DNA of 12,783 nucleotides from Treponema sp. UBA1240 (GCA_002308875.1 DBWK01000061.1:1-12783); one strand, 5' to 3'; numbered from the stretch's first letter, positions 1 through 5,515 are shown. Made by a program: numbers and translations. The notes: generated by a model from the letters alone, not told the origin.

Positions 1-9
1 AGCTGCCAT
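1..9 (-). CDS. rplL: Ribosomal protein L7/L12, first three codons only
   Basis: Only the start of this gene is inside the window: ATG at 9-7 followed by two alanine codons (M-A-A). A strong ribosome binding site, AAGGAG, lies at 23-18, 8 bases before the ATG. Identity is inferred from position: rplL follows rplJ in nearly all bacteria, and L7/L12 proteins often begin Met-Ala. The product would be the acidic stalk protein that binds L10 and recruits translation factors. It is separated from rplJ by a 116-base spacer with hairpin potential. Confidence 0.75.
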
Positions 10-94
10 ATTATCTTCTCCTTATAGGCATTATTTTTTTACGGGACAGGACGACAGCAGGATTACCAAGAAGCCTGACCCTGTTTATGTTCAA

Positions 95-113
95 ACGGTT
101 TTTACAAAACCGT
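95..113 (-). promoter_or_regulatory. Hairpin in the rplJ-rplL spacer
   Basis: A perfect 8-base-pair stem (95-102 pairing with 106-113) closes a 3-base loop. On the coding strand it follows the rplJ stop codon by about 12 bases. No run of T follows it, so it is not a normal intrinsic terminator. Further towards rplL, a weaker pairing (GGGTCAGG near 85-78 with CCTGTCCC near 52-45, one mismatch) could form a second structure. Possible roles are RNase processing, 3'-end protection or partial attenuation that sets the L10 to L7/L12 ratio; these are inferences. Confidence 0.45.
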
Positions 114-125
114 CATACTGAAAGA

Positions 126-641
126 TTAGTTAGCTCCTTCAGCCTTCTTTTTATCCACAACAGCCTGCAAAGTAGCTGCAAACTTCTGTGTTGTAGAATT
201 CAAGGCACAGGCAATCATAGTGATAAGCTGTGTCTTTCCAGGAAGTTTTGAATACGCTTCAATCTTTGCCTGGTCATAAATCGTGTTGTCAATTGAGGCA
301 CCTTTTACAATCAGTGCAGGTGCATCTTTTGCAAAATCGAACATGATTTTTGCAATTTCGTTTGCATCTTCTTTTGCAAGAGCAACAGCAGTCGGTCCTA
401 CAAGATAATCCGCAACGTTTTCTACTTTCAGTTCATTGAAAGCAATTTTTGCAAAATTGTTCTTTACAACCTTAAACTCACAGTTCTTTTCGCGAAGCTG
501 ACGGCGCAGTGCAGTAATCTGCTCAACTGTCAAACCGCGGTAATCAGCAAAAATAAAGTCTGAATAACCTTCAAACGATTTTTTTGCAGCTTCGATAGCT
601 TCTACCTTAACAGGCTGGAGTTTTTTTGCTTTCATTGCCAT
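126..641 (-). CDS. rplJ: 50S ribosomal protein L10
   Basis: The 171-residue protein has the usual length and features of L10, the base of the ribosomal stalk that binds 23S rRNA and carries L7/L12 dimers on its C-terminal helix. The N-terminal part shows typical L10 segments (FADYRGLTVEQI near residues 31-42, then a KVVKNN stretch near 57-62). The Lys/Ala-rich C-terminal helix (about 150-171) is the expected L7/L12 platform. The start at 641 has a purine-rich ribosome binding site (GAGGAG, 7 bases upstream) lying in the last codons of rplA, with only 2 bases between the genes, so the two are probably translationally coupled. A second ATG two codons later is less likely because its spacing to that site is longer. 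Confidence 0.97.
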   Translation of the reverse strand: MAMKAKKLQPVKVEAIEAAKKSFEGYSDFIFADYRGLTVEQITALRRQLREKNCEFKVVKNNFAKIAFNELKVENVADYLVGPTAVALAKEDANEIAKIMFDFAKDAPALIVKGASIDNTIYDQAKIEAYSKLPGKTQLITMIACALNSTTQKFAATLQAVVDKKKAEGAN

Positions 642-643
642 AA

Positions 644-1324
644 TTATTCTCCTCCCCTGTAGTCAACCCAGACGCCAGGACCCATTGTTGAGTTAATTGA
701 CACAGACTGGATATAATCTACTTTTGCATCAGAAGGCTTTTTACGGTTGATTTCGGACAAAAGAGCAGAAGCGTTTTCTGCAAGTTTATCAGCATCCATA
801 GAAACCTTACCAACAGCAAGATGAACAACACCGCCCTTGTCTGCGCGATATTCAACACGACCTTTTTTCAGTTCGTTAATAGCAGCGACAATGTCTGTAG
901 TTACAGTTCCTGTCTTTGGGTTAGGCATAAGACCTTTGCGTCCGAGAACCATACCAAGACGACCAACATCCTTCATCATGTCAGGAGTTGCAACTGCAAT
1001 GTCAAAATCAAGCCATCCGCCTTTTACTTTGTCGATGTACTCGGATGCGCCTGCATATGCGGCACCAGCATCAAGAGCTTCTTTAATCCGGTCTTCCTTA
1101 CAGAAAACGAGAACTTTTTTCTCACCCCTGAACTGATTAGGCAGAACCAATGTATCACGGACTGTCTGGTTTTTTCCGAGTTTCAGACAAACGTGAAGTT
1201 CTACTGTTTCGTCAAAATTTGCAAATTTGAGCTCTTTCACCAAAGCACAAGCCTTGCTCATTTCATAAGACTGAGATGCATCGTACTTTTTCAGTGATTC
1301 GCGATATTTTTTTCCGTGTTTCAT
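644..1324 (-). CDS. rplA: 50S ribosomal protein L1
   Basis: The 226-residue product matches L1 in length and carries the family signature GRKGLMPNPKTGTVT at about residues 128-142. L1 binds the mobile stalk of 23S rRNA and helps release deacylated tRNA. In many bacteria it also represses its own operon by binding an rRNA-like structure in the L11-L1 mRNA leader. The start at 1324 is one base after the rplK stop, and its binding site (AGGTGGAG) is made of the last rplK codons, which points to translational coupling. The C-terminal region (SVSINSTMGPGVWVD) is also typical. No odd features are seen. Confidence 0.98.
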   Translation of the reverse strand: MKHGKKYRESLKKYDASQSYEMSKACALVKELKFANFDETVELHVCLKLGKNQTVRDTLVLPNQFRGEKKVLVFCKEDRIKEALDAGAAYAGASEYIDKVKGGWLDFDIAVATPDMMKDVGRLGMVLGRKGLMPNPKTGTVTTDIVAAINELKKGRVEYRADKGGVVHLAVGKVSMDADKLAENASALLSEINRKKPSDAKVDYIQSVSINSTMGPGVWVDYRGGE

Positions 1325-1325
1325 A

Positions 1326-1757
1326 CTACCGCTCCACCTCTACACCCATACTGCGGGCAGTACCGGCGATAATTTTTTTCGCAGCTTCAATATCATTTGC
1401 ATTGATATCAGGCATTTTTGTCTTTGCGATTTCTTCCAGCTTTTCTTTTGAAAGCTTTCCAACCTTATCCTTTAACGGATTTCCGGAACCTTTTTCAATT
1501 CCGGCAGCCTTTTTAATCAAAACAGCTGCAGGCGGAGTTTTCAAAACAAATGTGTAAGATTTATCCTGATAAACAGTGATGATAACCGGAATAATCAATC
1601 CCGGCTCCATGGATTTTGTGCGGTCATTAAACTGCTGCACAAACTGGGGGGCACTTACACCGTGAGGACCAAGTGCAGGACCAACAGGGGGAGCTGGCGT
1701 CGCTTTTCCAGCAGGACACTGTAACTTGATAACGGCAGTTACCTTCTTTTTTGCCAT
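1326..1757 (-). CDS. rplK: 50S ribosomal protein L11
   Basis: The 143-residue protein is a standard L11. The N-terminal domain has the proline-rich segment (CPAGKATPAPPVGPALGPHG, about residues 14-33), which in this family contacts the GTPase centre and is the thiostrepton-site domain. The C-terminal half (about 72-143) is the 23S rRNA-binding domain and ends in the usual IAGTARSMG stretch. L11 works in factor binding and, in many bacteria, in RelA-type stringent signalling. A strong ribosome binding site, AAGGAG at 1770-1765, sits 7 bases before the ATG. A spacer of 118 bases with several hairpins and a possible promoter separates it from nusG. Confidence 0.98.
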   Translation of the reverse strand: MAKKKVTAVIKLQCPAGKATPAPPVGPALGPHGVSAPQFVQQFNDRTKSMEPGLIIPVIITVYQDKSYTFVLKTPPAAVLIKKAAGIEKGSGNPLKDKVGKLSKEKLEEIAKTKMPDINANDIEAAKKIIAGTARSMGVEVER

Positions 1758-1784
1758 ATAATATCTCCTTTTTTATTGGTAAGG

Positions 1785-1798
1785 GCTGATTTCTCAGC
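1785..1798 (-). promoter_or_regulatory. GNRA tetraloop hairpin in the rplK leader
   Basis: On the coding strand the sequence reads GCTGA-GAAA-TCAGC: a perfect 5-base-pair stem closed by a GAAA tetraloop, a very stable RNA form. It lies 15 bases before the rplK ribosome binding site. It would be near the 5' end of a transcript from the predicted rplK promoter and internal in read-through transcripts. In other bacteria this leader is where L1 represses translation of L11 and L1, so this is a candidate part of such a site. The link to L1 is inference. Confidence 0.4.
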
Positions 1799-1803
1799 GT
1801 AGC

Positions 1804-1831
1804 GAGGAATTATGCCGACGGCAGCTTCCTC
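1804..1831 (-). promoter_or_regulatory. Two-part hairpin in the nusG-rplK spacer
   Basis: GAGGAA (1831-1826) pairs with TTCCTC (1809-1804). Inside, TGCC (1823-1820) pairs with GGCA (1816-1813) around a 3-base loop. The two helices are joined by an asymmetric internal loop (2 bases on one side, 3 on the other). Two short helices joined by an asymmetric loop is the general shape of known L1-binding RNAs, but I cannot confirm the critical bases. The element overlaps the predicted rplK promoter, so it would exist as RNA only in transcripts reading through from nusG. Confidence 0.35.
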
Positions 1832-1837
1832 TCCCAA
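1809..1837 (-). promoter_or_regulatory. Possible internal promoter for rplK-rplA-rplJ-rplL
   Basis: On the coding strand TTGGGA (1837-1832, four of six consensus bases) and CATAAT (1814-1809, five of six) are separated by exactly 17 bases. Transcription would begin near 1802, giving a leader of about 45 bases before rplK that contains the tetraloop hairpin and the ribosome binding site. E. coli has a promoter at the same place ahead of rplK, which supports the idea. It remains a motif-based call. Confidence 0.4.
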
Positions 1838-1840
1838 ACA

Positions 1841-1870
1841 GGAACAACACCGCATATGCAGCGGAGTTCC
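1841..1870 (-). promoter_or_regulatory. Hairpin just after nusG
   Basis: GGAAC (1870-1866) pairs with GTTCC (1845-1841), and CCGC (1864-1861) pairs with GCGG (1853-1850) around a 7-base loop. The helices are joined by an asymmetric internal loop of 1 and 4 bases. It begins 5 bases after the nusG stop codon and is not followed by a T run, so it is a poor intrinsic terminator. A role in mRNA processing, partial attenuation or protein binding is possible. Confidence 0.4.
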
Positions 1871-1875
1871 AAGGA

Positions 1876-2436
1876 TTAAACCTTTTCTACTTGTAAAAGA
1901 CCAACTTCAACGGGCGTAGCACGTCCGAATATTTCAACCATAACCTTCATCTTATTCTTGTCAGGGGAAACTTCTTCAATAGTACCTTGGAAAGTTGCAA
2001 AAGGTCCGTCTATAACCTTTACTTTTTCACCGACAGAGAAAGTCTGGTTCATGCGCGGAGCTTTTTCGCCTTTGATTTCACCTGCTTTCTGCAGCAAAGC
2101 TTTTGCTTCGTCAGAAGAAATAGGGCGTGGCTTTTGTCCCGCTTCGTTTACACCAAGAAAACCCGTTACGCCCTGAATACGGCGGATTGTCGCACAGGTA
2201 TTCTTCCAACCGAGATCGGGAAGATCCAATTCTACCATAATGTAACCAGGAAGGAATTTTTTGGTGACAACTTTCTTTTTTCCGCCTTTAATATCAACAA
2301 CATCTTCAACCGGAACCTTAACATCAAGAACGATGTCAGAATCCAGTTCTTTCATTTCAATCAGAGAACGGATAGTTTTTTCGATTTTGTTTTCATACCC
2401 GGAAAAGGTATGAAGTATGTACCAACCTTTTGCCAT
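1876..2436 (-). CDS. nusG: Transcription termination/antitermination factor NusG
   Basis: The 186-residue protein has the normal NusG layout. The N-terminal NGN domain (about residues 1-115) opens with the typical WYILHTFSGYENK and contains FLPGYIMVEL at about 61-70, which in this family contacts RNA polymerase. The C-terminal KOW domain (about 133-186; VGEKVKVIDGPFATFQGTI) is the part that in other bacteria binds Rho or ribosomal protein S10 and so couples transcription to translation. It lies 8 bases after secE, the usual neighbour. The ribosome binding site before the ATG at 2436 is weak (AGGCG), so coupling to secE translation is likely. Confidence 0.98.
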   Translation of the reverse strand: MAKGWYILHTFSGYENKIEKTIRSLIEMKELDSDIVLDVKVPVEDVVDIKGGKKKVVTKKFLPGYIMVELDLPDLGWKNTCATIRRIQGVTGFLGVNEAGQKPRPISSDEAKALLQKAGEIKGEKAPRMNQTFSVGEKVKVIDGPFATFQGTIEEVSPDKNKMKVMVEIFGRATPVEVGLLQVEKV

Positions 2437-2444
2437 TACCGCGC

Positions 2445-2624
2445 CTAGAAAATAAGATTCATGCCGGTAACGAACAACCAGTCAAGAAGACCCAGTACAG
2501 CTGCAACAACGATAGTAGAAATAAGAACTACTTTTACTGAAGAAACAACGTCATCAACACCAGGCCAAACAACCTTTTTCAGTTCAGCAAAACTTTCTTT
2601 AAAAAACTGGATAATTTTGCCCAT
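2445..2624 (-). CDS. secE: Preprotein translocase subunit SecE
   Basis: This 59-residue protein is the short, single-membrane-span form of SecE usual outside the enterics. It starts MGKIIQFFKES, followed by the conserved amphipathic segment ELKKVVWPGVDDV (about residues 14-26), which is the SecE signature. One hydrophobic span follows (about 30-52). SecE clamps SecY and is needed for protein export through the inner membrane. GAGGG at 2635-2631 is a good ribosome binding site, 6 bases before the ATG. It sits between tRNA-Trp and nusG, the common arrangement in bacteria. Confidence 0.96.
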   Translation of the reverse strand: MGKIIQFFKESFAELKKVVWPGVDDVVSSVKVVLISTIVVAAVLGLLDWLFVTGMNLIF

Positions 2625-2654
2625 TTCAAGCCCTCATTTTTTCAAATAATTTTA

Positions 2655-2727
2655 CAGGCCAGGCAGGACTCGAACCCGCAACACTCGGTTTTGGAGACCG
2701 ACGCTCTACCATTAGAGCTACTGACCT
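2655..2727 (-). tRNA. tRNA-Trp (anticodon CCA)
   Basis: The 73-base sequence folds into a complete cloverleaf: a 7-base-pair acceptor stem (AGGTCAG with CTGGCCT, including one T-G pair), D stem GCTC/GAGC, anticodon stem TCGGT/ACCGA with loop CTCCAAA (anticodon CCA), and T stem GCGGG/CCTGC with loop TTCGAGT. The discriminator base is G, as expected for tRNA-Trp. The 3' CCA is not encoded (TAA follows) and must be added by the CCA enzyme. It lies inside the ribosomal protein operon between rpmG and secE and is probably cut from the long transcript by RNase P and 3' nucleases. Confidence 0.97.
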
Positions 2728-2731
2728 AAGA

Positions 2732-2770
2732 TATTGATAAAAAATCGTAAAAAACAATTTTTTATCAATA
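2732..2770 (-). promoter_or_regulatory. Long AT-rich hairpin between rpmG and tRNA-Trp
   Basis: A perfect 14-base-pair inverted repeat (2732-2745 with 2757-2770) encloses an 11-base A-rich loop and ends 5 bases before the mature 5' end of tRNA-Trp. Because the stem contains runs of A and T, the RNA could be read as a processing signal rather than a terminator. Termination here would cut off tRNA-Trp and all downstream genes unless another promoter exists. A role in tRNA 5' processing or polarity control is inferred. Confidence 0.5.
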
Positions 2771-2774
2771 CGGA

Positions 2775-2790
2775 CGAATACGCATATTCG
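2775..2790 (-). promoter_or_regulatory. Short hairpin after rpmG
   Basis: CGAATA and TATTCG form a perfect 6-base-pair stem with a 4-base loop. It begins 12 bases after the rpmG stop and is separated from the 14-base-pair hairpin by only 4 bases, so the two could stack. No T run directly follows it. It is probably an mRNA end or processing structure; the role is not established from sequence. Confidence 0.4.
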
Positions 2791-2802
2791 CCCTTTTAAG
2801 CA

Positions 2803-2976
2803 TTATTTTGCTTTTGTTTCCTTATGCAAAGTATGTTTGCGGTCAAACGGACAGTATTTATTCAGTTCCAATTTTCCCTGAATATTCTTTCTGTTTTTTT
2901 GAGTGGTATAATTCTTTCTCTTGCATTCAGAACACTGGAGTGCGATAATTTCTACCGCAGTTTTCTTGGAAGCCAT
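2803..2976 (-). CDS. rpmG: 50S ribosomal protein L33
   Basis: This 57-residue gene encodes L33, a small protein near the E site of the large ribosomal subunit. The sequence shows the family pattern: AVEIIALQCSECKRKNYTT, then KLELNKYCPFDRKHTLHKE. L33 exists as zinc-binding (four Cys) and zinc-free forms. Here the first pair is intact (C15, C18), but the second pair reads C42-P-F-D45, so the fourth ligand is Asp instead of Cys. The ribosome binding site AAGGGG (2988-2983) is 6 bases from the ATG. It lies between two tRNA genes in the operon. The exact zinc status is uncertain. Confidence 0.96.
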   Translation of the reverse strand: MASKKTAVEIIALQCSECKRKNYTTQKNRKNIQGKLELNKYCPFDRKHTLHKETKAK

Positions 2977-3002
2977 ACGATTCCCCTTAACTTATACTTT
3001 AC

Positions 3003-3019
3003 CATGTTTACAAAACATG
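3003..3019 (-). promoter_or_regulatory. Hairpin between tRNA-Thr and rpmG
   Basis: CATGTTT and AAACATG form a perfect 7-base-pair stem with a 3-base loop, starting 14 bases after the mature 3' end of tRNA-Thr. It shares the core GTTTTGTAAA on the coding strand with the hairpin in the rplJ-rplL spacer. No T run follows. A likely use is to mark the tRNA 3' processing point or to protect the new mRNA end; this is inferred. Confidence 0.45.
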
Positions 3020-3033
3020 CCTTAAAGCGGAAG

Positions 3034-3106
3034 AGCCTCCAAACAGAATCGAACTGTTGACCTCAACCTTACCATGGTTGCGCTCTACCGACTGAGCTAT
3101 AGAGGC
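3034..3106 (-). tRNA. tRNA-Thr (anticodon GGT)
   Basis: The 73-base sequence makes a full cloverleaf: acceptor GCCTCTA with TGGAGGC (one T-G pair), D stem GCTC/GAGC, anticodon stem CAACC/GGTTG with loop ATGGTAA (anticodon GGT, reading ACC and ACU), and T stem AACAG/CTGTT with loop TTCGATT. The discriminator base is T. CCA is not encoded. It is the first product of the operon, about 44-50 bases downstream of the predicted transcription start. Its position ahead of rpmG, tRNA-Trp and secE resembles other bacteria in which tRNA genes lead the secE-nusG-ribosomal protein cluster. Confidence 0.97.
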
Positions 3107-3157
3107 AAATGCCTTATAAACACCCTAACAATCAATTTATGAAATATAGGTTTGCAG

Positions 3158-3186
3158 AATTTAACAGAATTTATTTTTTTTGTCAA
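3158..3186 (-). promoter_or_regulatory. Main promoter of the tRNA-ribosomal protein operon
   Basis: A perfect -35 hexamer TTGACA (3186-3181), a 17-base spacer with a 7-A run, and TAAATT (3163-3158, four of six consensus bases) precede tRNA-Thr. Transcription would start near 3151, about 45 bases before the tRNA. The perfect -35 box and its position ahead of the whole cluster make this the best candidate for the operon's main sigma-70-type promoter. Confidence 0.65.
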
Positions 3187-3195
3187 CGAAAAAGA

Positions 3196-3224
3196 TTGAT
3201 GAAGTTAAAAAAAAAGGATATTTT
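3196..3224 (+). promoter_or_regulatory. Possible promoter for cysE placing the start at the ATG
   Basis: TTGATG (3196-3201), a 17-base spacer and TATTTT (3219-3224) each match four of six consensus bases. Six bases separate the -10-like box from the ATG at 3231, so transcription would begin at the start codon. The region is very A/T rich, which raises the chance of accidental matches. The -35 box lies 9 bases from that of the divergent ribosomal operon. Confidence 0.35.
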
Positions 3225-3230
3225 ATTTTT

Positions 3231-4100
3231 ATGAAAACGATAGACACTATGGTCGACAGTATTCTTGACTCTTACGAAAACTACGGCGGAATTAATTTTT
3301 CCGAAGCTGAGAATTTTCCCAACAAAGAAACGGTTATTTCAGTCTTAAAAGATATACAAAATCTCATTTTTCCGGGATTCTCCACCGCGGAAACACTTGA
3401 CCGCACAAATCTCAAATATTCAACAGGAGAACGGGTTCACCGCATAGTTTCAACACTTACAACAGAAACAAAAAAAGCTCTTCTATATATATGCAAAACA
3501 CAGCAGCAAAATCAGACTAACTGCTTCGGACTTGCGGAAAAAACGGTTCTGTCATTAATTGAATACATTCCCGAAATCCGCCGTCTTGCAAAACTCGATG
3601 CAGAAGCCGCCCTTGAAAACGATCCTGCCGCATCGAGCATTGAAGAAGTAATTCTTTCTTATCCCGGACTGGAAGCAATAATTGTGTACAGAGTTGCAAA
3701 CTTTCTGCAAAAGAACGGTGTTCCCATAATTCCGAGGATAATGACCGAATACATTCACGGTAAAACCGGTATTGACATTAACCCAGGTGCAACAATCGGC
3801 GAATCATTCTTTATTGATCACGGAACAGGTGTTGTTATAGGCGAAACCTGCATAATCGGAAACAACGTTAAAATCTATCAGGGTGTAACACTGGGAGCTT
3901 TGAGTGTGGCAAAGGAACTCCAGAACAAAAAACGGCATCCTACTATAGAAGACAATGTTACTATTTATCCTGGCGCAACCATTCTCGGCGGCAACACCGT
4001 AATAGGCGAAAACAGTATAGTAGGCGGAAACGTCTGGATAATAAAATCAATACCACCTAACAGCAAAGTAAAATACAAGCTTGCGGACAGCGCAGACTGA
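3231..4100 (+). CDS. cysE: Serine O-acetyltransferase
   Basis: The 289-residue enzyme transfers acetyl from acetyl-CoA to L-serine, giving O-acetylserine for cysteine synthesis in the cytoplasm. The N-terminal helical part (about residues 1-170) ends in the typical SYPGLEAIIVYRVANFL. The C-terminal part (about 178-280) is a left-handed beta-helix of hexapeptide repeats with the family motifs TGIDINPGATIG (D182), DHGTGVVIGET (D196, H197) and KRHPTIEDNVTIYPGA (H236). D182, H197 and H236 fit the known active-site residues. The protein stops soon after the beta-helix, without the long tail ending in Ile that E. coli CysE uses to bind CysK. ATG at 3231 is preferred over a TTG at 3180, which lies in the divergent promoter. 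AGGA is present but about 12 bases away, a long spacing. It converges exactly on radA. Confidence 0.95.
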   Translation: MKTIDTMVDSILDSYENYGGINFSEAENFPNKETVISVLKDIQNLIFPGFSTAETLDRTNLKYSTGERVHRIVSTLTTETKKALLYICKTQQQNQTNCFGLAEKTVLSLIEYIPEIRRLAKLDAEAALENDPAASSIEEVILSYPGLEAIIVYRVANFLQKNGVPIIPRIMTEYIHGKTGIDINPGATIGESFFIDHGTGVVIGETCIIGNNVKIYQGVTLGALSVAKELQNKKRHPTIEDNVTIYPGATILGGNTVIGENSIVGGNVWIIKSIPPNSKVKYKLADSAD

Positions 4101-5441
4101 TTACTTCGCGAATAATTCCTTAATCAGGGTTTTTAAATCCTGAACTTTTGTAACACCTTCACAATCTTCCGGTGCAAGGATGCGGGGAAAACCGAGTGTT
4201 TGTGCCGTTTTTACACGTTGCTTCAAACGCGCAACCGGACGAATTTCACCAGCAAGACTTATTTCGCCGGCAAGAGCCAATCCCTGAGGACAGGGCAAAT
4301 CCGTTCTTGCCGAATACAGAGCGGCGGCAAGTGCCAAATCCACCGCACTTTCTGAAATGCGAACACCACCTGCCACATTAACATACAAGTCATATTCACT
4401 AAGCTTTATTCCAAGCTTTTTCTCCAAAACGGCAGCAATGCGGCTGACCCTTGCTGATTCTATCTTTTCGGAAAAAACTCGGGCAATACTAGCTTTTGCA
4501 GGAATCGTAAGAGCCTGTATTTCTACGAGGAAAACACGGGAACCTTCAAAAACAGGCACTACAGCAATTCCTGCCGGCAAAGCACCTGTTCTCCGTGTTA
4601 TAAACATCGAAGAAGGATCTTCAATCTGAACAAGACCATGCTCACCCATCGAAAAAATACCCAGTTCATCTACGGAACCGAACCGGTTTTTTTGCGCACG
4701 TAAAAACCGTACATCGTCCGAATTCCGCTCAAACGTTATAACAGTATCAACCATGTGTTCCAACGCCTTCGGTCCGGCAATTCCGCCGTCTTTTGTAACA
4801 TGTGCCGAAATAAACAAAACGGAATCACGTTCTTTTACCCAGCTTATAAGCTCGTTGGAACAATACTTTAACTGCGAAACAGTACCAGGAATAAGTCCGG
4901 CTTCAGGACTGTACACCGTCTGAATGGAATCAACTATTACACATACTGGATTCAAGTCATTTAAAGCACTCATCACGTCTTCAAGTCGCGAAGCCGAAAG
5001 AATGTCGATTTTTTCGAGCGATATACCAAGCCTGTCCGCGCGGGAACGAATCTGCGAAGCGGATTCCTCGCCCGAAACATACAGAACTCTGCCATTTGTT
5101 TCAATCAGTGCGGCAGTTTGCAGCAAAAGAGTGGACTTACCGATTCCAGGTTCGCCGCCTATAAGCACAGCGGAACATCTCGTCGCCCCGCCGCCGAGAA
5201 CACGGTCAAACTCACTTGTTCCGGTAGAAAGGCGGGCACATTCCATCGGATTAACGGACTTTAAAGGAACAGGCTTTGCCGGACCCTGCCCCGAAAACGG
5301 GACATTTGCCTGTGGCTGCGAAAAACATTCTTCAAAACTGTTCCACTCGCCGCATTCGGGACATCTGCCGAGCCATCGCGGCTGCGTATAACCGCAGGAA
5401 GCGCACCGATACACAACGGAAGAATCTTTTTTCTTTGACAT
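4101..5441 (-). CDS. radA: DNA repair protein RadA (Sms)
   Basis: The 446-residue protein has all parts of RadA, a RecA-like ATPase that promotes branch migration of recombination intermediates in DNA repair. A four-Cys zinc finger is at C13, C16, C27 and C30. A Walker A motif GEPGIGKST spans residues 96-104, and a Walker B strand VCVIVD spans 166-171. The RadA-specific KNRFG motif is at 251-255. A Lon-protease-like domain (about 275-446; NVAGGVRISESAVDLALAAA) completes it. AAGGA sits directly against the ATG, too close for a normal Shine-Dalgarno sequence. GTG at codon 10 would spare the zinc finger but has no better site. Its stop codon directly abuts the cysE stop on the other strand. Confidence 0.97.
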   Translation of the reverse strand: MSKKKDSSVVYRCASCGYTQPRWLGRCPECGEWNSFEECFSQPQANVPFSGQGPAKPVPLKSVNPMECARLSTGTSEFDRVLGGGATRCSAVLIGGEPGIGKSTLLLQTAALIETNGRVLYVSGEESASQIRSRADRLGISLEKIDILSASRLEDVMSALNDLNPVCVIVDSIQTVYSPEAGLIPGTVSQLKYCSNELISWVKERDSVLFISAHVTKDGGIAGPKALEHMVDTVITFERNSDDVRFLRAQKNRFGSVDELGIFSMGEHGLVQIEDPSSMFITRRTGALPAGIAVVPVFEGSRVFLVEIQALTIPAKASIARVFSEKIESARVSRIAAVLEKKLGIKLSEYDLYVNVAGGVRISESAVDLALAAALYSARTDLPCPQGLALAGEISLAGEIRPVARLKQRVKTAQTLGFPRILAPEDCEGVTKVQDLKTLIKELFAK

Positions 5442-5447
5442 TCCTTA

Positions 5448-5476
5448 AATATCCGACACTTTTACACAGCAGTCAA
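5448..5476 (-). promoter_or_regulatory. radA promoter placing the start at the ATG
   Basis: On the radA strand TTGACT (5476-5471, five of six consensus bases), a 17-base spacer and GATATT (5453-5448, four of six) are followed by 6 bases and then the ATG at 5441. The predicted first transcribed base is the A of the ATG or a neighbour. This is the best-matching of the three promoters in this window that appear to give leaderless transcripts. Confidence 0.5.
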
Positions 5477-5515
5477 GTGTTTTTCCTTACACTGCGAATT
5501 TAACCTGTGGAATAA

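Noticed and set aside
102..116. Minus-strand ATG with a 4-codon frame (M-T-V-L) ahead of rplL
   Set aside because: It overlaps the hairpin, has no ribosome binding site and is short enough to occur by chance; I do not treat it as a leader peptide.
821..1297. Open reading frame of 158 codons on the plus strand opposite rplA
   Set aside because: It is antisense to a clearly conserved ribosomal protein gene, shows no recognisable domain and has no supporting start site.
3180..3230. TTG at 3180 as the start of cysE, adding 17 residues
   Set aside because: It lies on the -35 box of the divergent operon, has no ribosome binding site, and the added Lys-rich stretch does not resemble the CysE family. 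ATG at 3231 fits better.
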